41,292 nucleotides of DNA from Companilactobacillus insicii (GTDB lineage Bacteria > Bacillota > Bacilli > Lactobacillales > Lactobacillaceae), in the NCBI RefSeq assembly GCF_003946015.1, contig NZ_RHNU01000023.1:1-41292 (forward strand), read 5' to 3'. The position numbers were made by a program, and so were the translations under genes. Below the pieces are notes generated by a model. It made no database searches. It saw nothing but the letters and a program-made list of their open reading frames with translations, and was not told the origin of the DNA. Below, piece by piece: positions 19,740 to 27,191 of this stretch; position 1 is the first letter of the stretch; each line of letters begins with the position of its first letter.

Positions 19740-21109
19740 TAGTTTTCCCCTTTTAATGCTTCGACCTCGTCAATATATTGGTCTCCACGTTGTTCAAAAG
19801 TATCAAATTGATCCCAACTAGCTGCTGCTGGCGACAATAATACGACTTCGCCTTCAGTACTTTGCTTATAGGCTTCTGGAACAGCCTCTTTCAAATTGTT
19901 TACTTTAGTAATGTTACCAATTTCAGCCTTTTTTGCAGCATCAACCATCTTATCAGCTGTTTGACCATACAAAATAATATTTTTGACTTTTCCCTTCAAA
20001 TATGGAACTAACTCATCAAAACCGTTTCCTCGATCAAGACCACCGGCAATCAAGACAATCGGTTGTTTAAAAGCACTTAATGCAACAATTGTTGCTTCAG
20101 TATTAGTGGCTTTCGAATCATTATAAAATTTTCTGCCATTGAATTTATCTACATATTGGATACGATGCTTTACACCTCTAAATGATGTGAGTACATCAAT
20201 AATATCTTCATTGCTTACATCAAATAATTTAGCAACATTAATGGCTGCTAAAGCATTTTGAACATTGTGCTCACCAGGAACTTGAAGTGAATCAGTATTC
20301 ATTACAAATTCCTTATTGAAATAAATTTCATCGTTTTTAGCATATGCACCATCAGTCAAAGTTTGTTCATCAGAGAATGGTTTGATGACAGCCCTTGATT
20401 GTTTTGCTAAGTTTCTCCACTCTTCTGTATTCCAATTTACAATGAAATAATCATCTTTAGTCTGATTCTTTGTAATATGCATCTTTGCTTTAATATAATT
20501 TTCACGACTACCGTGAAAATCTAAATGTGTTGAATAAATGTTATTAAGGACAGCAACATGAGGATGTAAATCAATTGTACCTTCAAGTTGAAAACTTGAT
20601 AATTCTGTCACAACAACGTCATTTGATGTAGCTTTTTGTATAACATCTGAAATAGGAATACCTATATTACCTGCGTAGTATGAATTCTTAAATTTAGGCG
20701 AATGAGCAAGCATTAATTGGATCATTGTTGTAACTGTTGTTTTACCATTTGTCCCTGTAACAGCAACCATAGTAGCATCTGAGTAACTATAAGCAATTTC
20801 TGGTTCAGTAATGACTGGCACTCCAATTTCTTGAGCATGTTTTATCAATTCATTTGAATAAGGAATTCCAGGATTTTTAACAACATAATCGTAGGAATCA
20901 TCAACCAAATTTGCATCATTACTACCGGTAATAACGTTAAATCCTTCATCCAATAATTGTTTAGCTTCTTTATTTCCCTCAAGTGGATTTGAATCAACTA
21001 CAGTTACATTCGAATTCATCTTTTTTAGTAGTTTTGCAACTGCAAAACCACTCTTTGCAAGACCTAATACTAGTATTTTTTTATTTGAATAATTACTTTC
21101 TGTTTTCAT
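19739..21109 (-). CDS. murD: UDP-MurNAc-L-alanine:D-glutamate ligase MurD
   Basis: MurD adds D-glutamate to UDP-MurNAc-L-alanine in the cytoplasm using ATP. The 456-residue protein has an N-terminal UDP-binding domain (VLGLAKSGFAVAKLL), the ATP loop TGTNGKTTVTTM near residue 118, the central NNIYSTHLDFHGS motif with its carbamylated-lysine region nearby, and the C-terminal YNDSKATNTEAT and LSPAAASWDQF. Its AGGAAG ribosome binding site overlaps the mraY stop codon. It is followed directly by murG. All catalytic regions appear intact. Confidence 0.97.
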   Translation of the reverse strand: MKTESNYSNKKILVLGLAKSGFAVAKLLKKMNSNVTVVDSNPLEGNKEAKQLLDEGFNVITGSNDANLVDDSYDYVVKNPGIPYSNELIKHAQEIGVPVITEPEIAYSYSDATMVAVTGTNGKTTVTTMIQLMLAHSPKFKNSYYAGNIGIPISDVIQKATSNDVVVTELSSFQLEGTIDLHPHVAVLNNIYSTHLDFHGSRENYIKAKMHITKNQTKDDYFIVNWNTEEWRNLAKQSRAVIKPFSDEQTLTDGAYAKNDEIYFNKEFVMNTDSLQVPGEHNVQNALAAINVAKLFDVSNEDIIDVLTSFRGVKHRIQYVDKFNGRKFYNDSKATNTEATIVALSAFKQPIVLIAGGLDRGNGFDELVPYLKGKVKNIILYGQTADKMVDAAKKAEIGNITKVNNLKEAVPEAYKQSTEGEVVLLSPAAASWDQFDTFEQRGDQYIDEVEALKGEN

Positions 21110-21119
21110 GACTGACTTC

Positions 21120-22085
21120 CTACATAAATAAGATTAAATAAATTCCTGAACAAATAATACCTACAATCCAAAAAACAATATCAACTTTCCATTCATTCCA
21201 ACCTAACATCTCAAAGTGATGGTGTATTGGTGTCATTTTAAAAATACGACGATGAAAAACTTTGAATGAAAATACTTGTAACATAACACTTGCCGTTTCG
21301 ATAACATAAACCAAACCAATCAATAACAATGACCAGTATCTACCGAGCAAGATAGAAATAACTGCCAATCCGGCACCTAATGCTAAAGATCCAACGTCAC
21401 CCATAAAAATTTTTGCAGGTTTATGATTAAATACTAAAAATGCTAATAAAGCACCAACAACCGCAAAACAGATTATTGCTAGATCTATACGATTTTGATA
21501 TAGAGAAATATACCCATAGGTGGCATATGAAATGGTTCCTAGGCCACCAAGTAATCCATCCAAACCATCTGTCAAATTAGTTGCATTAGAAAAGCCAACC
21601 AACCAAAAAATAGTAAATAAAATAAAAATTACTGGCGAATCAATCGATAGAAGTCCTGGGATAGAAAAATTCATTGGTAACTGATTATCGTTATATACAT
21701 ACAAGAAAATGATACCAACAATAATTTGCAAAGACATTTTTTGCCATGCTCTAAGTCCCAAATTTCTTTTTTTAAATACCTTGATAAAATCATCAATAAA
21801 GCCAATGCACCCATATATTACAATCACAAAAGTAGTAATCAATAATGAATGAGTCAATTGACCTTGCCAAAGTCCAACCCAAATACTCGTAATAGCAGTA
21901 GCTAGAATTATTAGCAAACCACCCATAGTTGGTGTTCCTGATTTTTTTTCATGCCATTTTGGTCCTACTTCACGGATCGACTGACCTTCTTTATGTGCTA
22001 CTAGATATCCAATTAGAAACGGCATGAGTATGGCAACAATTGCCGCAGCACTAGCGATATCTATAACAATATTACTAAGTTCCAT
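21120..22085 (-). CDS. mraY: Phospho-MurNAc-pentapeptide transferase MraY
   Basis: MraY transfers phospho-MurNAc-pentapeptide to undecaprenyl phosphate, making lipid I. The 321-residue protein has about ten membrane segments and the diagnostic TPTMGGLLI, FIDDFIKVFKKRNLGL, TDGLDGLLGGL and KIFMGDVGSLALGA motifs that hold the metal and aspartates, plus MTPIHHHFE near the C-terminus. The start is placed at the ATG at 22085, five bases after AAGGGGA; a six-residue in-frame extension upstream would run over that site. It follows pbpB and precedes murD. Confidence 0.97.
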   Translation of the reverse strand: MELSNIVIDIASAAAIVAILMPFLIGYLVAHKEGQSIREVGPKWHEKKSGTPTMGGLLIILATAITSIWVGLWQGQLTHSLLITTFVIVIYGCIGFIDDFIKVFKKRNLGLRAWQKMSLQIIVGIIFLYVYNDNQLPMNFSIPGLLSIDSPVIFILFTIFWLVGFSNATNLTDGLDGLLGGLGTISYATYGYISLYQNRIDLAIICFAVVGALLAFLVFNHKPAKIFMGDVGSLALGAGLAVISILLGRYWSLLLIGLVYVIETASVMLQVFSFKVFHRRIFKMTPIHHHFEMLGWNEWKVDIVFWIVGIICSGIYLILFM

Positions 22086-22111
22086 AAAAATCCCCTTAAT
22101 CATTTAACAAT

Positions 22112-24277
22112 TTATTTATTTTCCAACGTAACTATAATTTTACCACTATCACTAATTACTTGACCTTTTTCAAGAGACTGTTTTGTAACATATCCATCAC
22201 CTTTGGTCGTAACATGTGCACCAGTGACTTCAGCAAACTTCATTACATCATTCTTAGACCAACCAGTTAAATCAGGCATAGTCATCGCACCATTGGTTAA
22301 CAGTACAATTCTTTGACCTGGCATAACTTTTTCACCGCTAGCAGGAAGCTGCTGAACAACCTTATTACCAGTGCCAATAACACCTGCTTGCAGTCCCATT
22401 TTCTTTATCTCTTTAGTAGCTTCTTCAGTTGTATTATTTAACAAACTTGGAATGCTTACATACTGACTACCAGCTTCTGTGGTATTAGTTGGAGATTTCC
22501 CTTGACTGATTAAACGTTTAACTAAAGGATTGAAAATTTCTGAAAGAATTTTTTCAGGGGCCTCACTCATTTGCTGTGGCTGTTGCATTGTTATATACAC
22601 AATGTAATTAGGATCATTGTATGGAATCAATCCTGCAACAGAAAAAATATAGTTATTTTTACCAGTTAAATAGCCACCATCTGGTGATGCAATCTGTGCT
22701 GTACCAGTTTTAACTCCAACTTTGACACCAGGGACATTATAAACCATACCAGTACCATAATTCTTCGTAACGACTTGACGCATAGCTTTTTGAACTTCTT
22801 TTGCGGTACTTGATTTAATTGGTGTATCGACAACTGTTCTTTTATATGTTTTGGTTGTTTTTCCAGTTGTTGGATCAACAATTTTTTGAATAATTTGCGG
22901 TTTTATCATTTTACCGCCGTTTGCAATCGCTGAAAATACCTGTAACATTTGCATGGCATTTACATTGACACTCTGTCCAAAGGACGTCATTGCTCGATCA
23001 CTTGTATGTTCATACGAAATACTTCCTGAAACCTCACCAGGTAAATCAATATTCGTCTTATCACCTATATGGAACTTTTTCATATATTCCATCCAAGTTT
23101 TTGAACCCATTTCTTCTTCTAAGTGAACCATTCCCACATTTGATGAACGTGGAAATGCTTCAGAAACTGGAATATACCCCCAACCAGCATTGTTCCAATC
23201 ACTGATTGTGCGTCCACCAACTTCAACAGAACCTGATTTATATAATTCATTTGGCTTATAATTACCAGAATCAATTGCAGCAGACAAAGTCATTATTTTC
23301 ATAACTGATCCAGGCTCATATTGATCTTCCACTAAGGTGTCACGCCAACTATCATTTAATCCCTTTTTCGTAGTTGGATTAAAGGTTGGGCGTTGAGTAG
23401 CAGCTTCAATTGCGCCTGTTTTAGCATTCATAACTACAATTTGTAAATTCTTAGGAACATATTTGTCAGTGATATCTTGAGCTAATATTTCAGCGTATTG
23501 TTGAATTCGACTATTTAAGGTCAAATAAATATTTGAACCATCAATTGAACTCTTTTCAACTATTTGTGACCCAGGTAACTCATTACCATTTGAATCAACC
23601 TTAGTAATTCGTTTTCCGTTTTTACCAGTCAAAATTTTATTAAAATACTTTTCAATACCCATAACACCACTAATATTACTATTAGTATCATTAGCATTAT
23701 CGGCTTTAGTAATTCCAACTAAATTAGTAGCAAAAACACCATTAGGATAAGATCTAGAAGGTAGTTCTACAAAATGTATTCCTGGGAGTTCATTATTTTT
23801 AATCTTATTCTTTATTTCAATAGATAATCCACGACCAGCTTGACCAAACTCCACTTGATACTGTCCCTTGTTTTTAGGATTCAAGAATTTAATTATTTCT
23901 TTTCTAGAAAGGGGCAAATATTTACTTAATACTCGTGCAGTTTTTTGTTTATTTTTAACAAAGTCATCTTTTCCGTCTGTCGTTTTTGCTTTCTTAGATA
24001 AAACAGCGTAAATGTTATAGATCGTGGAATCACCAGCAATCATATCGCCATTTGCATCTAAAATATCTCCACGCTTGGCATTTACTTTGGAAACACGCTC
24101 ATATTTCATTTTTGTTCTTTGTTCCAAATTAACGCCGCTATATTCCTTGCGCGTAGATATAGAAGCAAATCTGTATATACTGACAACAAAAAAAAGGGCA
24201 GTCGCAATCAATATTATCCCACCAACGATATAATGATTGCGTCTTGCCTTATTTTTAAATATTTTTCCAAATTTCAT
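22112..24277 (-). CDS. pbpB: Septal transpeptidase PBP2B with PASTA domains
   Basis: A class B penicillin-binding protein that cross-links septal peptidoglycan. The 721-residue protein has a short basic start, one membrane anchor (YIVGGIILIATALFFVVSI, about 16-34), a dimerisation domain with NAKRGDILDANGDMIAG, and the transpeptidase domain with SVMK near 322, SSN near 378 and KTGT near 525. Two C-terminal PASTA domains follow, starting near 605 (SIPSLLNNTTEEATKEI) and 665 (TMPDLTGWSKNDVMKF). The ATG overlaps the ftsL stop in ATGA. Its partner FtsL is encoded just upstream, and the fold and motifs appear complete. Confidence 0.97.
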   Translation of the reverse strand: MKFGKIFKNKARRNHYIVGGIILIATALFFVVSIYRFASISTRKEYSGVNLEQRTKMKYERVSKVNAKRGDILDANGDMIAGDSTIYNIYAVLSKKAKTTDGKDDFVKNKQKTARVLSKYLPLSRKEIIKFLNPKNKGQYQVEFGQAGRGLSIEIKNKIKNNELPGIHFVELPSRSYPNGVFATNLVGITKADNANDTNSNISGVMGIEKYFNKILTGKNGKRITKVDSNGNELPGSQIVEKSSIDGSNIYLTLNSRIQQYAEILAQDITDKYVPKNLQIVVMNAKTGAIEAATQRPTFNPTTKKGLNDSWRDTLVEDQYEPGSVMKIMTLSAAIDSGNYKPNELYKSGSVEVGGRTISDWNNAGWGYIPVSEAFPRSSNVGMVHLEEEMGSKTWMEYMKKFHIGDKTNIDLPGEVSGSISYEHTSDRAMTSFGQSVNVNAMQMLQVFSAIANGGKMIKPQIIQKIVDPTTGKTTKTYKRTVVDTPIKSSTAKEVQKAMRQVVTKNYGTGMVYNVPGVKVGVKTGTAQIASPDGGYLTGKNNYIFSVAGLIPYNDPNYIVYITMQQPQQMSEAPEKILSEIFNPLVKRLISQGKSPTNTTEAGSQYVSIPSLLNNTTEEATKEIKKMGLQAGVIGTGNKVVQQLPASGEKVMPGQRIVLLTNGAMTMPDLTGWSKNDVMKFAEVTGAHVTTKGDGYVTKQSLEKGQVISDSGKIIVTLENK

Positions 24278-24642
24278 TTTGATACGTTCCTTACGTTTTT
24301 GTTACTCATTTTTAAATTGTATTTCTTTGCAAAGGCTGAAAGACGATCAAAGCTGGTCATTTCAGATATTTCTTGACGTAAGTTTACGTTATCGGTGTTT
24401 ACTTTTGTAATTTCAGTTGAGATATGATCCAAATTATTTTGAGCAGAAGTCATTGAAACCTTAATACTTACTAATGAAACCATCAAAACCAACGTTAAAA
24501 AACCAAGGCCAACGATTAAAGTTGCCTCTAATTTTGATAACGCTACTTTATGTGTTGCGGGTTTTGGCGCCGCAGCTGGATTTGATTGTGGTTGTTCTAC
24601 TGTTTCATAATTTGGCAGATTTCTGGCTGTACTTTCTCTCAT
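24274..24642 (-). CDS. ftsL: Cell-division protein FtsL
   Basis: A small bitopic divisome protein that pairs with DivIC and DivIB and activates septal synthesis. The 122-residue protein has a cytoplasmic start with a Pro/Ala-rich stretch (SNPAAAPKPATHKVALSKLE), a membrane segment (LIVGLGFLTLVLMVSLVSI, roughly 43-61), and an extracellular leucine-zipper-like coiled coil ending in SAFAKKYNLKM. The ATG at 24642 is used because GGAGAA precedes it. An upstream in-frame start at 24699 would overlap the rsmH coding region by 41 bases. The stop overlaps pbpB by four bases. Confidence 0.92.
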   Translation of the reverse strand: MRESTARNLPNYETVEQPQSNPAAAPKPATHKVALSKLEATLIVGLGFLTLVLMVSLVSIKVSMTSAQNNLDHISTEITKVNTDNVNLRQEISEMTSFDRLSAFAKKYNLKMSNKNVRNVSK

Positions 24643-24658
24643 TATAAATTCTCCATAA

Positions 24659-25609
24659 CTAAATCTTCTCAACAACACGTAACTTTGCACTATGTGCACG
24701 ATTATTTTTGTCTAATTCATTTTTACTAGGTAAAATTGGTTTTCTAGTAATTTGTTTTAATAACGGTTTTAAATTGTCCGGTACCACGGGGAGACCCCTT
24801 GGTAGATCAATTTCTGAATTTTCTTTGAAAATGTGTTTTACAATTCGATCTTCTTTAGATTGGAATGTAATAACGCTGATTCTACCCTTAGGTGCCAGCA
24901 AATCAATTGCTTGCTCTAACGATCTCTCAAGTGATCCTAGCTCATCATTTACAGCAATTCTAATGGCTTGAAAGATTCTCTTAGCAGGATGACCACCTGT
25001 ACGACGTCTTGCAGCTGGAATAGAGTTTTTTACAATATCAGCTAGTTCTAACGTCGATGTTATTCTGTGGTCTTCTCTAATACGCTCTATTGAACGAGCT
25101 ATTTGTTTAGAAAACTTTTCATCACTATATTTATAAAAAATACTGACTAATTCATTATACGACCAGTCATTAACAATCTTTTCAGCATCTAAATCTTGTC
25201 TTTGATCCATTCGCATATCTAATCTTGCTTCTTTTTTATAGCTAAAGCCACGAACCGCATCGTCAAACTGTGGTGATGACACCCCTAGATCATAAACAAC
25301 TCCATCAACTGCGAAGACGTTTAATTCGTTCAAACACTCTTTCATATTTTCAAAATTGTCACGAATCAACACAAGCTTATTAGTACCAATAATATCGGAA
25401 CTTTGCTCAATTTTTTCACCGGTCTTTATGGCAGCTTCATCACGATCAAATGCATAAACTGTACTATGGTTAATGCGTCCAAGTAATTCCTTGGTATGCC
25501 CTCCGCGACCAAAAGTCGCATCGACAAAAATAGCATTATCCCTAGGATTTACTTCATCAATTGTTTCTTTTAATAATACTGTTTTATGTACAAATTCATT
25601 AGAAGTCAA
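24659..25609 (-). CDS. rsmH: 16S rRNA (cytosine-1402-N4)-methyltransferase RsmH
   Basis: RsmH (MraW) methylates N4 of C1402 in the 16S rRNA P site using S-adenosylmethionine. The 316-residue protein has the SAM-binding stretch FVDATFGRGGHTKELL near residue 28, YDLGVSSPQFD near 105, the family signature GGHPAKRIFQAIRIAVNDEL, and the ending NNRAHSAKLRVVEKI. The only fitting start is a TTG at 25609 inside the last codons of mraZ; the nearby ATG is out of frame. Its ribosome binding site is weak and distant (GGAG in mraZ), so translation is probably coupled to mraZ. Confidence 0.95.
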   Translation of the reverse strand: MTSNEFVHKTVLLKETIDEVNPRDNAIFVDATFGRGGHTKELLGRINHSTVYAFDRDEAAIKTGEKIEQSSDIIGTNKLVLIRDNFENMKECLNELNVFAVDGVVYDLGVSSPQFDDAVRGFSYKKEARLDMRMDQRQDLDAEKIVNDWSYNELVSIFYKYSDEKFSKQIARSIERIREDHRITSTLELADIVKNSIPAARRRTGGHPAKRIFQAIRIAVNDELGSLERSLEQAIDLLAPKGRISVITFQSKEDRIVKHIFKENSEIDLPRGLPVVPDNLKPLLKQITRKPILPSKNELDKNNRAHSAKLRVVEKI

Positions 25610-26030
25610 AGTCAGTCATTTTCTCCGATATTTCTTCAAAATTGTCCTCAGCTTGTTGGCTAAACTCTTTCCATTTATCTTCGTCCCAAATTTCAATTCG
25701 GTCCGAAACACCAACTACCACGCAATTCTTTTTTAATTTAGCAAATTCTATTAAAGACGAAGACAAGTTAACTCGTCCTTGTTTATCAAATTCCATTTCA
25801 CCTGCTGCGGAATAAAAGAATCTAGTAAAAGAACGAGCATCCTTTTTAGTTAAAGGCAACTTATCCAACTGAGCCTCAAGTTTGCTCCATTGTTCCATGG
25901 AATATCCAAATAAGCATCCGTCCATACCCCGAGTAATTACAAACACATCCCCAATTTCTTTACGAAATTTTGCAGGAATAATTATTCGCCCTTTACTATC
26001 TATGGTGTGATGAAACTCACCCATGAACAT
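25599..26030 (-). CDS. mraZ: Transcriptional regulator MraZ
   Basis: MraZ is the DNA-binding regulator that heads most dcw clusters and binds repeats in its own promoter region. The 143-residue protein has two tandem SpoVT/AbrB-like domains: the first starts MFMGEFHHTIDSKGRIIIPAKFR, and the second contains GEMEFDKQGRVNLSSSLIEFAKL. The ATG at 26030 is chosen since MFMGEF is the usual N-terminus and AGAGGTG lies eight bases upstream. A nine-residue upstream extension is unlikely. Three GTGG repeats at 10-base spacing lie 39-62 bases upstream. Confidence 0.96.
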   Translation of the reverse strand: MFMGEFHHTIDSKGRIIIPAKFRKEIGDVFVITRGMDGCLFGYSMEQWSKLEAQLDKLPLTKKDARSFTRFFYSAAGEMEFDKQGRVNLSSSLIEFAKLKKNCVVVGVSDRIEIWDEDKWKEFSQQAEDNFEEISEKMTDFDF

Positions 26031-26052
26031 CCACGGTTCACCTCTATTCTTT

Positions 26053-26092
26053 AACACTTTCTAATTTACCACAAATCACCACAATTAACCAC
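26053..26092 (-). promoter_or_regulatory. MraZ-type operator: GTGG repeats at 10-bp spacing
   Basis: The complement shows GTGG at 26089-26092, 26079-26082 and 26069-26072, each exactly 10 bases apart, and a further AAAGTGTT at 26053-26060. MraZ boxes in other bacteria are short GTG/TGGG-type repeats at about one helical turn, so this is very likely the autoregulatory site of the dcw cluster. Confidence 0.75.
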
Positions 26093-26122
26093 TTCATATT
26101 GTGAAAAATGATACCAATATTT

Positions 26123-26151
26123 ATAAAACGTTTTATTCCTTGATACATCAA
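26123..26151 (-). promoter_or_regulatory. Possible promoter of the dcw cluster
   Basis: On the minus strand TTGATG (26146-26151) and TTTTAT (26123-26128) are 17 bases apart. The -10 box matches four of six consensus positions. The MraZ repeats would lie just downstream of the start point, in the leader. Another promoter closer to mraZ cannot be excluded. Confidence 0.4.
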
Positions 26152-26158
26152 CATATGT

Positions 26159-26194
26159 CATGGTGGGGGATATTTCCAAAAACCATGTCTTTTT
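26159..26194 (+). other. Inverted repeat between mraZ and the DUF4044-like gene
   Basis: CATGGT (26159-26164) and ACCATG (26182-26187) form an inverted repeat with a 17-base centre containing GGGGG and TTTCC. On the plus strand TCTTTTT follows, so it resembles a weak terminator, but no plus-strand gene lies before it. It could be an operator in the divergent promoter region. Confidence 0.35.
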
Positions 26195-26209
26195 ACCCCT
26201 GATTGTTGC

Positions 26210-26238
26210 ATAATTAACCAATGTGAAGTAGTATTTTT
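26210..26238 (+). promoter_or_regulatory. Possible promoter of the DUF4044-like gene
   Basis: TTGCAT and TAGTAT with a 17-base spacer lie at about 26206-26234, some 30 bases before the TTG start. The match to consensus is only fair, so this is a weak call based on position and spacing. Confidence 0.3.
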
Positions 26239-26266
26239 GATATATAAAAACTAGGTGGTGGAACGT

Positions 26267-26386
26267 TTGAACGACGAAAAAAAGCCTAAAAGCACCTTAA
26301 CAAAAATTACCCAAGTAGTTGTTTGGTTAATGATTTTAGTTACAATCGGTGGAGTAATTCTAGGTTCATTAATGAGCTTCATATGA
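26267..26386 (+). CDS. Small single-pass membrane protein, DUF4044-like
   Basis: A 39-codon gene read on the plus strand, opposite to its neighbours. The start is TTG at 26267, seven bases after AGGTGG; an upstream GTG overlaps that site. The protein begins MNDEKKPKSTLTKITQ and continues with one hydrophobic segment (VVVWLMILVTIGGVILGSLM). This matches the short lactobacillar DUF4044 family, often encoded beside mraZ; its function is unknown. The lysine-rich N-terminus suggests it stays in the cytoplasm. It ends at a strong terminator shared with thiT. Confidence 0.75.
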   Translation: MNDEKKPKSTLTKITQVVVWLMILVTIGGVILGSLMSFI

Positions 26387-26393
26387 AAGCAAA

Positions 26394-26432
26394 AAAATAG
26401 TGTAGAGCGAATTTCGCTTCTACACTATTTTT
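26394..26432. terminator. Bidirectional terminator between the DUF4044-like gene and thiT
   Basis: The arms ATAGTGTAGAGCGAA (26397-26411) and TTCGCTTCTACACTAT (26413-26428) pair with one bulge. Seven A before and seven T after make it work for both convergent genes. The thiT stop codon directly follows. Confidence 0.88.
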
Positions 26433-27017
26433 TTAATCTTTAGTAATTATGAATCTTCTAAATATACTACTTAACAAAACAAGCAAAACTAACAACATAA
26501 TCACGTTAGCAATAAAACTTCCACCATTTATAACCAGCGAATAGATCCAAGGATTCATAGTCTTTGGTGCATAAGCTCCCCAGTAAATACCACCAGCTAT
26601 AAAATGTAGAAAGTATTTAACCAAAAAGCCTAATCCTGAATACAAAATAATTAATCCTAAAGGATTTTTATTATCTTCAATTCTATTCTTTACTTGAATG
26701 CTTCCTAGTCCTACCAATCCAACGGCCGCAAATGCCAAAGGATATTCAACTAACCCTTGTAATGGATTTAAAAATCCTCCACTGCTAAAGCCCTTTAAAA
26801 TTAAATCTAAAATACCCCAAACAAATCCAGCTGTAAGTCCAGGTTTTAATCCTCGTCTCAATGCATAAATTGCCATAGGAATCAATCCATATTCAACTTG
26901 AATCGACGAAACCCCTAAATCGTGTGGTACAAATGACAGTGCTTGTGCGGCTGCAACTATAATTGCCCCCTCAGTTAGCACCACCAAGCTATTAGTTTTA
27001 GACATTTCTTTAGCCAT
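26433..27017 (-). CDS. thiT: Thiamine transporter substrate-binding subunit ThiT
   Basis: ThiT is the S component of an ECF-type importer; it binds thiamine in the membrane and works with a shared energising module encoded elsewhere. The 194-residue protein has about six membrane segments and the family features GAIIVAAAQALSFVP, GLIPMAIYALRRGLKPGL, GFVWGILDLILKG and the conserved ending region HFIAGGIYWGAYAPKTMNPWIYSLVING, which carries the ligand-contact aromatics. A TPP riboswitch lies directly upstream (27024-27162), which confirms the substrate. GAAGGGAG before the ATG is part of the riboswitch terminator hairpin. Confidence 0.93.
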   Translation of the reverse strand: MAKEMSKTNSLVVLTEGAIIVAAAQALSFVPHDLGVSSIQVEYGLIPMAIYALRRGLKPGLTAGFVWGILDLILKGFSSGGFLNPLQGLVEYPLAFAAVGLVGLGSIQVKNRIEDNKNPLGLIILYSGLGFLVKYFLHFIAGGIYWGAYAPKTMNPWIYSLVINGGSFIANVIMLLVLLVLLSSIFRRFIITKD

Positions 27018-27023
27018 AAAAAA

Positions 27024-27057
27024 ACTCCCTTCTGATTTTAAGTCATCACAAGAGAGT
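27024..27057 (-). terminator. Riboswitch-controlled hairpin that includes the thiT ribosome binding site
   Basis: On the minus strand ACTCTCTT (27050-27057) pairs with AAGGGAGT (27024-27031), followed by seven T and then the ATG. The right arm is also the ribosome binding site, so the hairpin could stop both transcription and translation when thiamine pyrophosphate is bound. Confidence 0.75.
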
Positions 27058-27076
27058 TCGAGTTAATATACTTGAA

Positions 27077-27162
27077 CAACACTATCCCTACGCATGTATT
27101 AGCATAACAGGTTTAAAGGGTCTGAACTTAATCACTCTCAGCCACTGGCTCCCCCTGTGTTG
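27077..27162 (-). promoter_or_regulatory. TPP (thi-box) riboswitch aptamer
   Basis: On the minus strand the closing stem is CAACAC (27157-27162) with GTGTTG (27077-27082). Between them lie the conserved elements GGGGGAGCC, GGCTGAGAG, GACCCTTTAAACCTG and AATACATGCGTAGGGA of the thiamine pyrophosphate aptamer. It controls thiT. Confidence 0.96.
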
Positions 27163-27191
27163 ACTATTAATATAAACATATTGTAACATTA

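Noticed and set aside
24643-24699. Longer N-terminus of FtsL
   Set aside because: The extension would overlap rsmH by 41 bases and lacks a ribosome binding site, while the internal ATG has GGAGAA at proper spacing.
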